Origin: Thermodesulfobacterium hydrogeniphilum
GTDB taxonomy: Bacteria > Desulfobacterota > Thermodesulfobacteria > Thermodesulfobacteriales > Thermodesulfobacteriaceae
Length of the DNA stretch: 64,000 nt
Direction: 5' to 3'
Assembly: GCF_000746255.1 (NCBI RefSeq)
Contig: NZ_JQKW01000006.1
Coordinates: 1 to 64,000, forward strand
Positions 47,758 through 56,947 of this stretch are shown piece by piece; the first letter of the stretch is position 1; each line of letters starts with the position of its first letter. A program made the translations under genes and the position numbers. The notes under the pieces are model-generated. The model worked only from the letters and a program-made list of their open reading frames with translations. It searched no databases and had not been told where the DNA came from.

Positions 47758-48636
47758 CTACAAATTGAAAAGCTTTTTTAAAGTTTCAATAAAATCTTCA
47801 GCTCTTTCCAGCTCATCAAATTCAAAAATAAAATAGGTTTTTTTCTTTTTAGTTTTAACCTCAACTTTAGTTCCTACTAACTTACTAAGTTCTTCAGATA
47901 AATAAATTAAATCAGGATCAGGTTCTTTAGTTTTTTTTGAAGGTTTTTTTTCTTTAAGTTTAGTAACTAAAACTTCTGTTTCTCTTACAGAAAGTCCTTT
48001 TCTTAAAATTAAATTTCTTATCTCTATTTGTTTTTCTTCTGAATCCAAGGAAAGTAAGGCTTTGGCATGACCTACTGTAAGTCTTTCTTCCATTAAATCT
48101 TCCTGAATTAAGTTGGGAAGCTTTAAAAGACGAAGAAGATTAGCAATTGTAGCTCTATCTTTGCCTACTTTTTCAGCTACCTCTTCCTGAGTATAACCAA
48201 ATTTTTCTATAAGGTTTTTATATCCTAAAGCTTCTTCCAAAGGATTTAAATTTTTTCTTTGTAGATTTTCAATAAGAGCTACAATTAAAACTTCTTCATC
48301 ATTAAGATTTTTTATAATAGCAGGAACTTTCTTTAAACCTGCTTTCTGAGCTGCTCTAAGTCTTCTTTCTCCTGCTATACATTCATAAAAACCTCCTCCT
48401 TTTTCTCTTACCAAAATTGGTTGCAAAACTCCTTTATCTTTTATAGATTTAACAAGTTCTTCAAAGGATTCATCCTCTTTAAAAGTAATACGAGGCTGAA
48501 GGGGTGAAAAAAGTATATTTTCTATAGGAACAAAATTAACAAAACTTTCTTGAGACTCTTCTTTGTTGATAAAAACTTCTTTTTCTATCTCAGGAATAAG
48601 TTCAGATAAACCCTTTCCTAAAGCCTTTTTTTTCAT
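47758..48636 (-). CDS. parB: Chromosome-partitioning protein ParB
   Basis: ParB is a CTP-dependent clamp that loads at parS. The 292-residue protein starts MKKKALGKGLSELIPE from ATG 48636; a TTG four codons upstream is less likely. It has the ParB/Srx domain with CIAGERRLRAAQKAGLKKVP, and the helix-turn-helix GYTQEEVAEKVGKDRATIANLLRLL. No parA lies beside it, and I saw no clear parS site in the window. It follows gatA in the same direction. Confidence 0.94.
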   Translation of the reverse strand: MKKKALGKGLSELIPEIEKEVFINKEESQESFVNFVPIENILFSPLQPRITFKEDESFEELVKSIKDKGVLQPILVREKGGGFYECIAGERRLRAAQKAGLKKVPAIIKNLNDEEVLIVALIENLQRKNLNPLEEALGYKNLIEKFGYTQEEVAEKVGKDRATIANLLRLLKLPNLIQEDLMEERLTVGHAKALLSLDSEEKQIEIRNLILRKGLSVRETEVLVTKLKEKKPSKKTKEPDPDLIYLSEELSKLVGTKVEVKTKKKKTYFIFEFDELERAEDFIETLKKLFNL

Positions 48637-48652
48637 AAAATCTTCCAATTTT

Positions 48653-50125
48653 TTAACTATTTTTTACCACAGGAGGAATAAATTTAGTATTTACTTCTTT
48701 TTCAATCTGATAAGCTAAGCTTAAAACTAATTCGTCTTTAAAATGTGGTCCTATAATCTGTAAACCTATAGGCAGATTATTAGAAGTCAAGCCTATCGGT
48801 AAACTTATACCAGGAACTCCTGCTAAATTAACAGGAATAGTAAATATATCAGAAAGATACATCTGTAAAGGATCAGAGATCTTTTCTCCTATTTTAAAAG
48901 GTGGAGTGGGTGTAACAGGTGTTAAGATTAAATCAACTTCTTTAAAAGCTTTAAGAAAATCTTGAGTGATAAGAGTTCTAACTTTGGAAGCTTTTAAATA
49001 AAAAGCATCATAATATCCAGCAGAAAGAGCATAAGTCCCAAGCATAATTCTTCTTTTTACTTCTTTTCCAAAACCAAAAGCACGGGATTTTTTATACATT
49101 TCTATTAGATTTTTAGCTTCAGCTCTAAATCCATATTTTACTCCGTCATAGCGTGCTAAATTAGAAGAAGCCTCAGCAGGAGCAATGATATAATAAGTTG
49201 CTACAGCATATTCTGTATGAGGAAGGCTTATTTCTTTTATAGTATGTTTCTTCTTGAGTTTATTTATCAAATTTTCTATTATTTGAGTTATTTCTTTATC
49301 TGTAGATCCTTCAAAATATTCTTTTGGAAGTCCAATTTTATAGGATGTTTTTTCGTTATCTTTTATAAATTCAATATAATCAGGCACTTCAAAAGGTGCT
49401 GAGGTTGAGTCTTTAGGATCATGTCCAGAAATAATCTGTAATAAAAGTGCTGTATCCTCTACATTTACACCAAAAGGTCCTATTTGATCCAAAGAAGAGG
49501 CAAATGCAACTAATCCAAAACGGGAGACCCTTCCATAGGTAGGTTTAAAACCAACTACCCCACAAAAAGCAGCAGGTTGTCTTATAGAACCTCCAGTATC
49601 AGAACCAAGAGATCCCAGTCCCATTCTACTTGCTACTGCTGCAGCAGAACCCCCTGAAGATCCTCCAGGAACTCTCTCCAAATCCCAGGGATTATGAGTT
49701 GGAAAAAAGGCAGAATTTTCTGTAGAAGAGCCCATGGCAAATTCATCCAGATTGGTTTTACCAATAAAAATAGCTCCCTCAGCCTTTAGCTTTTTTATAA
49801 CTGTAGCATCATAAGGAGCAATAAAATTTTCTAAGATCTTAGAGGCACAAGTAGTAGGAAGACCTTTTATGCATATATTATCCTTTATAGAAATAGGAAT
49901 ACCAAGAAGCCTTCCTTTTACTCCTTTTTCTCTTAATTCGTCAGCTTTTTTTGCTTCTTCTATTGCTTTTTCTTCGTTAAGATGTAAAAAAGCCTTTACC
50001 TTTGGATCCACCTTCTTAATCTGACGGAAAGTTTCTTCTACCAGCTCCACACTGCTAATTTTTCTTTCCTCCAAAAGGGTTAATGTCTTAGTAATAGTTA
50101 ACTCAGTTAAATCTATGCTTGCCAT
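48653..50125 (-). CDS. gatA: Aspartyl/glutamyl-tRNA amidotransferase subunit A
   Basis: GatA is the amidase that supplies ammonia to convert Glu-tRNA-Gln or Asp-tRNA-Asn. The 490-residue product has the amidase-signature triad region: Lys of [12 protein letters not shown], Ser of [13 protein letters not shown] and Ser of [13 protein letters not shown]. It follows gatC after 26 bases; gatB is not in the window. GAAAGGAGAG precedes the ATG. Confidence 0.96.
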   Translation of the reverse strand: MASIDLTELTITKTLTLLEERKISSVELVEETFRQIKKVDPKVKAFLHLNEEKAIEEAKKADELREKGVKGRLLGIPISIKDNICIKGLPTTCASKILENFIAPYDATVIKKLKAEGAIFIGKTNLDEFAMGSSTENSAFFPTHNPWDLERVPGGSSGGSAAAVASRMGLGSLGSDTGGSIRQPAAFCGVVGFKPTYGRVSRFGLVAFASSLDQIGPFGVNVEDTALLLQIISGHDPKDSTSAPFEVPDYIEFIKDNEKTSYKIGLPKEYFEGSTDKEITQIIENLINKLKKKHTIKEISLPHTEYAVATYYIIAPAEASSNLARYDGVKYGFRAEAKNLIEMYKKSRAFGFGKEVKRRIMLGTYALSAGYYDAFYLKASKVRTLITQDFLKAFKEVDLILTPVTPTPPFKIGEKISDPLQMYLSDIFTIPVNLAGVPGISLPIGLTSNNLPIGLQIIGPHFKDELVLSLAYQIEKEVNTKFIPPVVKNS

Positions 50126-50151
50126 TTTGCTCTCCTTTCTTAAAAAATTTT

Positions 50152-50445
50152 TTAAGGAGCTTTAACCACCTTGGGGACAACTATCATATTCTCCTTTAGC
50201 TCAGGGGCATTTTTAAGAATGTCATCTATGTCTAAAAAAGACTGAACTTCATCTTCTCTAAAAGGTGTCTTAAGTTTTACAGCATGGAAAGTAGGAGGAA
50301 TTTCTTTAGTATCAAGAGTTTGAAGTTTTTTAAAGTAATCTAAAATATTAGAGAGCTCTTCAGAGAATTTTTTAGCTTCCTCCTCTGCAAATTCAAGTCT
50401 GCAAAGATGAGCTATTTTTAGCACTTCTTCTAAAGAAATAGCCAT
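50152..50445 (-). CDS. gatC: Aspartyl/glutamyl-tRNA amidotransferase subunit C
   Basis: GatC is the small belt protein that holds GatA and GatB together. The 97-residue product shows the family pattern: [17 protein letters not shown], the [16 protein letters not shown] motif, and near the C terminus [19 protein letters not shown]. It overlaps the 3' end of thiD by 16 bases and runs into gatA. Confidence 0.95.
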   Translation of the reverse strand: MAISLEEVLKIAHLCRLEFAEEEAKKFSEELSNILDYFKKLQTLDTKEIPPTFHAVKLKTPFREDEVQSFLDIDDILKNAPELKENMIVVPKVVKAP

Positions 50446-51203
50446 AACTTTCCCCCTGTTTTTTCTTCTGCTCCTTTTTTAAGATATAAATATAACCAAT
50501 TTTTAGCTTTTTTAAAAGATATTAAAGAAGAAAAACCCTTAAGTAAAAAACAAAGAAAAGCTGAAGAAAAAGCACAGCCTGTTCCATGAAATTCTATAGA
50601 CAATTTTTTCTTTTTTAAAAATAAACTTTCTCTGGGAGTATGAAAATAATCATAAATAAAATACTTTGTAGTATATCCTTTTATAATAACACCTTTACAT
50701 CCTAATTTTAGCAAATCTTGGGTTGCTTTGATTATATCTTTTTGGTTTTTAATTTTTCTTTCAGTTAAAACAGATGCTTCATAAAGATTAGGAGTTATAA
50801 AATCTATATAAGGCAGTATTTTAGTTTTTAAAATATTTAAAAAATCTTTAGAAAAAAACAGGGGATGATCAAGGGTTGCTTTTAAAACGGGATCTAAAAC
50901 AATGTAAGAAAGCTGATGTCTAAATTTTTTTAAAAAGAAACTTATTATTTCTAAATTTTCAGAAGTTCCTATCATACCTATTTTTACACCTTTTACAGGT
51001 AAATCAGAGAAGATAAGCTCAAGAGCAGTTTTTAAATAATCAGGTTTAACAGGCTCCCAGCTCTGGAAAGAAGAAGTACTTTGTAGAGTAAGGGTAGTAG
51101 GGACTCCCCCTCCCTTAATTCCTAAAAGAGAAAAAACTTTTGTATCAGCTAAAATTCCAGCCCCTCCTGTAGGATCAAAACCGGCTATGCTTAAAGCATA
51201 CAT
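50430..51203 (-). CDS. thiD: Hydroxymethylpyrimidine/phosphomethylpyrimidine kinase
   Basis: ThiD phosphorylates the HMP moiety in thiamine synthesis. The product has about 257 residues and the ribokinase-type signatures: LSIAGFDPTGGAGILADTK at the N terminus, DPVLKATLD, FITPNLYEASVLT and the anion-hole segment FHGTGCAFSSAFLCF. ATG 51203 is directly after the mnmE stop; a TTG four codons earlier overlaps mnmE. It sits alone among tRNA-related genes, without other thi genes. Confidence 0.9.
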   Translation of the reverse strand: MYALSIAGFDPTGGAGILADTKVFSLLGIKGGGVPTTLTLQSTSSFQSWEPVKPDYLKTALELIFSDLPVKGVKIGMIGTSENLEIISFFLKKFRHQLSYIVLDPVLKATLDHPLFFSKDFLNILKTKILPYIDFITPNLYEASVLTERKIKNQKDIIKATQDLLKLGCKGVIIKGYTTKYFIYDYFHTPRESLFLKKKKLSIEFHGTGCAFSSAFLCFLLKGFSSLISFKKAKNWLYLYLKKGAEEKTGGKLWLFL

Positions 51204-51204
51204 T

Positions 51205-52605
51205 TTATTTCCCAATACAAAAAGTAGAAAAAATCTGGCTCAAAAGATCCTCGGTAGTAACTTCTCCTATTATTTCTGATAAGCTTGATAAAGCACCTCT
51301 TATTTCAATGGCTATAAGTTCTGGTAGGGGATTAGGTTTTTCAATTTCTTTTAGAGCATTAAGCAAAAATTCTTTAGCCTTTTCTAAAGCCAATTTCTGC
51401 CTCAAATTAGGAACAATTTCAGGAATCTCTGTAGCTCTTTCAGAGGTTATTTTTTCAAAAATATTTTTGGTTAATTTATCAAGATTAATATGTTCTTTTA
51501 CAGAAATTTCCAAGAAATTCTCAATTTTCCATTCTAAAAGTTTTTCTTTCCAGATTTCTAAATAATTAGGAATAATATCAATTTTATTCAAAAGAACTAA
51601 ATGAGGAAAATTTTTTACTTCCTGATAAATTTGAAAATCTTCTTCAGAAGGGGGTTTACTTACATCTACCAAAAAAAGTATTAAATCCGCCTCTTTAAAT
51701 TTCTTTTTGGCTCTTTCCACCCCAATTTTTTCTACTATATCTTCAGTTTCTCTAAGTCCAGCTGTATCAATAAGTTTTACAGGAAGTCCTTCAATAGTGG
51801 CTTCTTCTTCCAGAAAATCTCTGGTGGTTCCAGGAACAGGAGTAACAATAGCTCTTTCTTCTTTAAGAAGGGCGTTCATAAGAGAAGATTTACCTACATT
51901 AGGTTTCCCTGCTATAACTAAACTTATTCCTTCTTTATAAATTTTTCCTTCTTCATAATTCTTAATAAAACTCTCTATAATGGGTAAAATTTCCTTTTTT
52001 ATTTTGATAGAAAGATTTTCTGGTTCAAGAATTTCTATATCTTCCTCAGGAAAATCTATAGCACTTTCCACTTGCACTAAAATTTCCATAAGTTTTTCTC
52101 TTAAAATATTTATTTTTTCAGAAAGTTTACCCAAAAGATTATTTAAAGCCAAATTAAGAGCAGTTTCGGTTTTGGCATAGATTAATTCCTGAATAGCTTC
52201 AGCTTGAGAAAGATCTATTCTTCCGTTTAAATAAGCCCTTAGGGTAAATTCACCTGGTTGAGCAGGTCTGGCGCCTGCAAAAAATACTAATTCTAAAATT
52301 TTTTTTAAAATATAATAACCACTATGAGCATAGATTTCTACTACATCCTCTCTGGTATAAGTTTTAGGTTTTTTCATATAAACTACAAGAACCTCATCAA
52401 TAATTTTACTATCCCTTGGATTTACAATAAATCCATAATAAAGTTTATGAGACTCAAATTTCTCACGGGGTTTAAAAGGTTTGAAGATTTTTTTAAGAAT
52501 AGAAAATGCTTCCTCTCCGCTTATTTTAATTACACCAATTGCGCCTTTACCTGGAGGGGTGGCAATAGCAGCAATAGTATCTTCTGTGTAAAGTTTAGGT
52601 TGCAT
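51205..52605 (-). CDS. mnmE: tRNA modification GTPase MnmE (TrmE)
   Basis: With MnmG it modifies the wobble uridine of several tRNAs. The 466-residue product has the folate-binding N-terminal domain (DTIAAIATPPGKGAIGVIKISG), helical domain, G domain (GKPNVGKSSLMNALL, PGTTRDFLEE, DTAGLRE, LNKID) and the C-terminal motif FCIGK, whose Cys is catalytic-associated. It is part of the rpmH-rnpA-yidC cluster order. mnmG is not in the window. Confidence 0.97.
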   Translation of the reverse strand: MQPKLYTEDTIAAIATPPGKGAIGVIKISGEEAFSILKKIFKPFKPREKFESHKLYYGFIVNPRDSKIIDEVLVVYMKKPKTYTREDVVEIYAHSGYYILKKILELVFFAGARPAQPGEFTLRAYLNGRIDLSQAEAIQELIYAKTETALNLALNNLLGKLSEKINILREKLMEILVQVESAIDFPEEDIEILEPENLSIKIKKEILPIIESFIKNYEEGKIYKEGISLVIAGKPNVGKSSLMNALLKEERAIVTPVPGTTRDFLEEEATIEGLPVKLIDTAGLRETEDIVEKIGVERAKKKFKEADLILFLVDVSKPPSEEDFQIYQEVKNFPHLVLLNKIDIIPNYLEIWKEKLLEWKIENFLEISVKEHINLDKLTKNIFEKITSERATEIPEIVPNLRQKLALEKAKEFLLNALKEIEKPNPLPELIAIEIRGALSSLSEIIGEVTTEDLLSQIFSTFCIGK

Positions 52606-52638
52606 AATTTAAAGGGGGGAATTATTTCCCCCTCATTT

Positions 52639-53286
52639 TTAGATTTTTTCAAAAGTTAAAATTATTCTTTTTTGTTTTCCTTCTCCTTCTATAGTATATC
52701 CTATATTATTTTCGTTTTTAATCAAATTCAAAACAATCTTTTGTTCTCTTTGGGAACCTACTTTTATTACCTGAGACTCTTTTGTGGATTTTACTTTTTG
52801 AATGGCTTTTTTAACGGCATTTACTAATTTTTTCTCTCTTTCAATATTAATTCCTTCAGGCTTAAGGACAATTTTAGGTCCTACACCTAAGGCTTTAGCA
52901 ACAATTTTATTGGTTAAAAACTCTAAAGCAGATAAAGGTTCTGCCCCGTTTTGGATAAAATATTTTACATCTTCACCACTTAATAAAATTTCTATTTGAA
53001 GTTGGTCTCTTAAAAGATTGGTTTTTGTTTCAATATTTAAATCTGCATAATAAAAGAGTTCTTTTAAAAAAGTAACAGCACGATTAGCTCTTTCAGAAAG
53101 CAGTTTGTCAGGTTTGATTCTGGCTTTAATTCTAATTTTTTTACCAGGAATTCCCAAAAGACCAGAAGAGGTACTAAATTCAAGAATTTCAAGTTCAAGA
53201 TCTTCAGGTACACACCCCAACTCTTGACAGGCAACCTCAACTAATTGATCTAAACTTTTTCCTTCAAACTCTTTCTCTAAAATCAT
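52639..53286 (-). CDS. khpB: Jag/KhpB-like RNA-binding protein
   Basis: The 215-residue product has the Jag N-terminal domain (EKEFEGKSLDQLVEVACQEL), a central KH domain (about residues 75-140, with IQNGAEPLSALEFLTNKIV) and a C-terminal R3H-like domain (GSQREQKIVLNLIKNENNIG). The R3H arginine and histidine are not both evident. It lies between yidC and mnmE, its usual place. ATG 53286 follows GAGAGGTGG; a GTG three codons earlier is possible. Confidence 0.88.
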   Translation of the reverse strand: MILEKEFEGKSLDQLVEVACQELGCVPEDLELEILEFSTSSGLLGIPGKKIRIKARIKPDKLLSERANRAVTFLKELFYYADLNIETKTNLLRDQLQIEILLSGEDVKYFIQNGAEPLSALEFLTNKIVAKALGVGPKIVLKPEGINIEREKKLVNAVKKAIQKVKSTKESQVIKVGSQREQKIVLNLIKNENNIGYTIEGEGKQKRIILTFEKI

Positions 53287-53303
53287 AGCCCCCACCTCTC
53301 AGA

Positions 53304-54926
53304 TTATTTTTTTGATAATTTAAGAGTTAAATATTGTTGCGCAATAGATAAAATATTATTTACAAACCAATATAGAACTAATCCTGAGGGAAAGTTAACA
53401 AATAATATAGTGAAAAATACAGGCATAAAAAGCATAAGTTTTTGCTGAAAAGGATCAGGAGAGGAAGGAGAAAGTTTCTGCTGTAAATACATGGAAAAAC
53501 CCATTAAAATAGTTAATAAAGGAATTCCACCTAAGTAAGGAATATGAAAGTTTCCTAAATAAAGTCTTTCAGGAGCACTTAAATCATCTATCCATAACAT
53601 AAAAGGAGCATGTCTTAATTCAATAGCCATCAATAATACCTTATAAAAAGCTATGAAAACAGGAATTTGAATAAAAATAGGTAAGCATCCTGAAAAGGGG
53701 TTGATTTTATAAGTCTTATAAATTTTCATAATTTCCTGATTCAAAGCCTGGGGATCATCTTTATACTTTTCTCTAAGTCTTTGAATTATAGGCTGAAGTT
53801 CTTGCATTTTCTTCATACTCTTAAAACTTATATGATTAAGTGGAAAGAAAAGAATTCTTAAAAGAATGGTTATTATAATAATATCCCATCCAAAATTATG
53901 GGTAAATTTATTGGAGAATTTTAAAATATAAAGAAGAGGTTTAGCCACAAAATCAAATATCCCAAAATATAAAGCTTTTCCTAAAAGAGGATATTCTTTT
54001 TGCATTTCTTCAAGCTTTTTAGGCCCCATGTAAAGCTTAAATTTATAGCTTATTTTTCCTCCTGTTTTCAATTCAAAAGTAGGTAACCATAAAATAAATT
54101 CCTGAGTATTCTTTTTAAGATTTCTGAAAGTGGCTCTAAAAGTACTATTACTCATATTCTCAGGAATTACTGCTACCATAAAATAATTATCTTCAAATCC
54201 TATGTATTTAAGAGGTCCTACAAATTCTTCTAAATGATTTTTAATCTTTACCTCATTCAGATGGTCTGTATAATAAAAAGGACCTTTAAAAACATATCTT
54301 GTGCCATCTACAAAAGGAGAAAATACACCTCTTATAAGTAAATTATCCTTCAAATTCTTTTTACTTTTATTTATGAGTGTGACTTTCATATCAATATAAT
54401 AAGAATTTTTTTTAAAAGTGAAAGTTTTTTCTAATACAATGTTCTGATAATTTGTAATAAAAGATACTGTCTTATTATTGGTATTTTTAACAACAATTTT
54501 TTTAGTTTCAGGACCTTTGTAACCTATTACAGCTAATTCAGGTTTACTGCTGAGATAAATCTCCAATGGTAAAGATTCTGAAGAAGCAGAAACTAATTCT
54601 ACAGGCTTTTTTTTCTTTTTATCTATAAAATACTTTTTGAGTTTAAAACTCTGGAATCTAACCCCCGAAGATATTAAAGTAGCATTGTATTCGGGTGTAT
54701 CTATTAAATAGATTAAAAAATTTTTTAGATTAGAAGCAAAAAAATCAGATTCAATCCTTTTTTTCTGGACTTTTTCAGAGATTTCCTTAGATTTATATTT
54801 AAAGCTCTCTTTAGAGGTGGCATTATAAAAAATTTTTGGAGAGGGAAAAAATTTGGTATATAAAAATTGAAAACCTAAAATAACTAAAAAAGATAAAGCC
54901 AAAGCTAATATTACTCTTTTCTCCAT
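53304..54926 (-). CDS. yidC: Membrane protein insertase YidC
   Basis: Inserts and folds inner-membrane proteins. The 540-residue protein has the Gram-negative plan: an N-terminal span (VILALALSFLVILGFQFLY), a large periplasmic domain of about 320 residues, and the five-span core (GWDIIIITILLRILFFPLNH, NPFSGCLPIFIQIPVFIAFY, VLYWFVNNILSIAQQ), with a conserved positive residue in the first core span. Its ATG overlaps the yidD stop by one base. Confidence 0.96.
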   Translation of the reverse strand: MEKRVILALALSFLVILGFQFLYTKFFPSPKIFYNATSKESFKYKSKEISEKVQKKRIESDFFASNLKNFLIYLIDTPEYNATLISSGVRFQSFKLKKYFIDKKKKKPVELVSASSESLPLEIYLSSKPELAVIGYKGPETKKIVVKNTNNKTVSFITNYQNIVLEKTFTFKKNSYYIDMKVTLINKSKKNLKDNLLIRGVFSPFVDGTRYVFKGPFYYTDHLNEVKIKNHLEEFVGPLKYIGFEDNYFMVAVIPENMSNSTFRATFRNLKKNTQEFILWLPTFELKTGGKISYKFKLYMGPKKLEEMQKEYPLLGKALYFGIFDFVAKPLLYILKFSNKFTHNFGWDIIIITILLRILFFPLNHISFKSMKKMQELQPIIQRLREKYKDDPQALNQEIMKIYKTYKINPFSGCLPIFIQIPVFIAFYKVLLMAIELRHAPFMLWIDDLSAPERLYLGNFHIPYLGGIPLLTILMGFSMYLQQKLSPSSPDPFQQKLMLFMPVFFTILFVNFPSGLVLYWFVNNILSIAQQYLTLKLSKK

Positions 54927-55174
54927 TAGGAAAATTCCTCCTTTTTAAATTTTTCAGGAACAGGATCAAAACCTCCAGAAGAAAAAGGATGACATTTCAG
55001 GACTCTTTTTAATCCTAAATAACTACCTTTTATTAAACCGAATCTTTTAATAGCTACTTTGGTGTATTCACTACAAGAGGGGTAAAACCGACAGTTAATA
55101 CCTAAATAAGTTGAAAATATAGGAGAAATTACTTTTTGATAAAAATCTATAAGTTTAATTATAACCTTTACCAT
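54926..55174 (-). CDS. yidD: Membrane protein insertion efficiency factor YidD
   Basis: A small amphipathic protein of 82 residues that supports YidC function. The family signatures are present: [32 protein letters not shown] and [17 protein letters not shown]. It overlaps rnpA by 20 bases and yidC by one, so the three are probably coupled translationally. Confidence 0.95.
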   Translation of the reverse strand: MVKVIIKLIDFYQKVISPIFSTYLGINCRFYPSCSEYTKVAIKRFGLIKGSYLGLKRVLKCHPFSSGGFDPVPEKFKKEEFS

Positions 55175-55532
55175 AAAAATCAGATTTGCTCCTTAAAGAA
55201 AGAAGTTCCCTTTTTACTTTTTCTAACAATTCTTTGTAACTTAAATTTATTAAATTGGGGTGAGGAATAATAATTACATCACAACTTTCAGGAAACCAGT
55301 CTTTATTTCTTCTAAACAATTCTCTAATCCACCTTTTTACTTTATTTCTTTGAGTAGCTTTTTTAATTTTTTTTGATACCACTATACCTAATCTTCTGTA
55401 TCCTAAATCATTAGGTGTGTAAATTATTAATAAAATAGAGTTTATCCAAAGCTTTTTTCCTTCTTTAAAGACTTTTGCAAATTCTTTATTTTTTCTAATC
55501 CTTTCTTTTTTAGATAATCCTTCTTTTTTCAC
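55155..55532 (-). CDS. rnpA: Ribonuclease P protein component
   Basis: Assists the RNA subunit in maturing the 5' ends of tRNAs. The 125-residue product has [20 protein letters not shown], the [28 protein letters not shown] basic signature region (seen in two parts), and a C-terminal helix. Start is GTG at 55532, four bases after the rpmH stop. It overlaps yidD by 20 bases. Confidence 0.95.
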   Translation of the reverse strand: MKKEGLSKKERIRKNKEFAKVFKEGKKLWINSILLIIYTPNDLGYRRLGIVVSKKIKKATQRNKVKRWIRELFRRNKDWFPESCDVIIIPHPNLINLSYKELLEKVKRELLSLRSKSDFYGKGYN

Positions 55533-55536
55533 CGAT

Positions 55537-55671
55537 TTATACAGTTAAACGCCAACGCCCTTTGCGTCTTCTATTTTTAAGAATTCTTCTTCCAGAACGG
55601 GTTCTCATTCTGGCTCTAAACCCATGTCTTCTTTTCATTTTTAAACGACTGGGTTGATAAGTCCTTTTCAT
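55537..55671 (-). CDS. rpmH: 50S ribosomal protein L34
   Basis: A 44-residue, very basic protein starting [20 protein letters not shown] and ending [14 protein letters not shown] plus RLTV. It is the universal first gene before rnpA. TTGGAGGTAAC lies at the right distance ahead of the ATG. dnaA, its usual divergent neighbour near the origin, is replaced here by trpC. Confidence 0.96.
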   Translation of the reverse strand: MKRTYQPSRLKMKRRHGFRARMRTRSGRRILKNRRRKGRWRLTV

Positions 55672-55694
55672 AAGTTACCTCCAACTAAAAAATT

Positions 55695-55733
55695 AAAAAT
55701 TTTTTAAGATATTAACATCTTTTAAAAATTTTT
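55695..55733. repeat. Inverted repeat between divergent rpmH and trpC
   Basis: The A/T-rich arm at 55695-55710 ending AAGAT and the arm at 55717-55733 beginning ATCTT are near-perfect reverse complements (one extra T) around ATTAAC. It occupies the 111-base gap that must hold both divergent promoters. No DnaA box (TTATCCACA-like) is visible here. Confidence 0.5.
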
Positions 55734-55782
55734 CTACAGTTTAAAATAGAAGATAAAAAAAATTTATCTAATAAAAAATAAT

Positions 55783-56574
55783 ATGGAAAAAAACAAAATC
55801 AACCCAGTTTTGAATCAGATTTTGGTGGAAAAATATTATGAAATTCTTAAAAGGAAGCAAAAAGGCCTTTATTATAAGCCTTTTTGGGATAGGACCCCTA
55901 TTAATTTTAAAAATTACTTGCAAAAGGAGAAATTTGTTATAATAGCTGAAATTAAAAGAGCAAGCCCTTTAAAAGATGATTTTAGATCTGATTTTAATCC
56001 TTTATTTTTAGTTGAAGCTTATATAAAAGGTGGAGCTAAAGCTATTTCTGTCATTACAGAGGAAATATTTTTTAGAGGTGCCTTAGAATATTTACCTGCT
56101 ATAAGAAGTATTACGGATCTACCTCTTCTAAGAAAAGATTTCATTTTAGATCCAGTGCAAATAGAAGAAGCCAAAGCTTTCGGAGCAGATATGGTGCTTT
56201 TAATAAGCACTATTTTAAAAGAAAAAGAGCTCTCAGAACTTATCAAATATGCTAAAAAACTCGGTTTATCAAGTTTGGTAGAGATTCATAATGAAGAGGA
56301 TCTGGAAAAGGCTTTAAAAGCTGGAGCTGAAATAATAGGAATTAATAACAGAAATTTAACAACTTTACAGGTTGATATTAACCAATCTCTAAAAATTTTT
56401 CCTTTAATTCCCAAAGATATTCCCGTAATTGCAGAAAGCGGTTATAATAAGCCGAGCGAAATAAAAAATTTAATCAAAAAAGGATTTAAAGGGGTTTTAA
56501 TTGGAACATCCTTAGTAAAAAGTAAAAACCCCGAAGTTAAATTAAAAGAACTTCTGGAGGAGTTAAATGTATAA
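55783..56574 (+). CDS. trpC: Indole-3-glycerol phosphate synthase
   Basis: Closes the indole ring in tryptophan synthesis. The 263-residue TIM-barrel has the catalytic Lys in IAEIKRASPLK, LLRKDFILDPVQIEEA, IGINNRNLTTLQVD, AESGYNKPSEI and VLIGTSLVK. No other trp genes adjoin it; instead it overlaps hisI by eight bases. The intergenic region before it is AT-rich with no clear promoter. Confidence 0.95.
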   Translation: MEKNKINPVLNQILVEKYYEILKRKQKGLYYKPFWDRTPINFKNYLQKEKFVIIAEIKRASPLKDDFRSDFNPLFLVEAYIKGGAKAISVITEEIFFRGALEYLPAIRSITDLPLLRKDFILDPVQIEEAKAFGADMVLLISTILKEKELSELIKYAKKLGLSSLVEIHNEEDLEKALKAGAEIIGINNRNLTTLQVDINQSLKIFPLIPKDIPVIAESGYNKPSEIKNLIKKGFKGVLIGTSLVKSKNPEVKLKELLEELNV

Positions 56575-56947
56575 GCCGAATTTTGAAAAAGGACAGGGAC
56601 TTATTCCAGCTATTATTCAGGATTATCAGACTGGGAAAATTTTAATGCTGGGATTTATGAACGAAGAAGCTTGGCAGAAAACTTTACAAACAGGTTTAGC
56701 TCATTTTTATAGTAGAACAAGAAATAAGATCTGGCTTAAAGGTGAGACTTCTAAACATTATTTAGTAGTAAAAGAAATTTATATAGACTGTGATGAAGAT
56801 ACAATATTAATAAAAGCTGAACCCAAGGGACCTGTGTGCCACATGGGTTATATGAGTTGTTTTTTTAGAAAACTTGAAGGAGATAATCTTAAAATTGTAG
56901 AAGAAAAACTATACAATCCGGAGGAGGTTTATGGAAAAAAGGCTTAA
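56567..56947 (+). CDS. hisI: Phosphoribosyl-AMP cyclohydrolase
   Basis: Third step of histidine synthesis. The 126-residue product is the cyclohydrolase alone, without the HisE domain. Family motifs: MLGFMNEEAW, HFYSRTRNKIWLKGETSKH, DCDEDTILI and the zinc/active-site CHMGYMSCF. It overlaps trpC by eight and hisG by 17 bases, so a mixed trp/his operon is translated in a coupled way. Confidence 0.95.
   Translation: MYKPNFEKGQGLIPAIIQDYQTGKILMLGFMNEEAWQKTLQTGLAHFYSRTRNKIWLKGETSKHYLVVKEIYIDCDEDTILIKAEPKGPVCHMGYMSCFFRKLEGDNLKIVEEKLYNPEEVYGKKA

Noticed and set aside
55672-55782. Replication origin between rpmH and trpC
   Set aside because: The region is AT-rich with a palindrome, but no DnaA-box cluster is visible and dnaA is absent.
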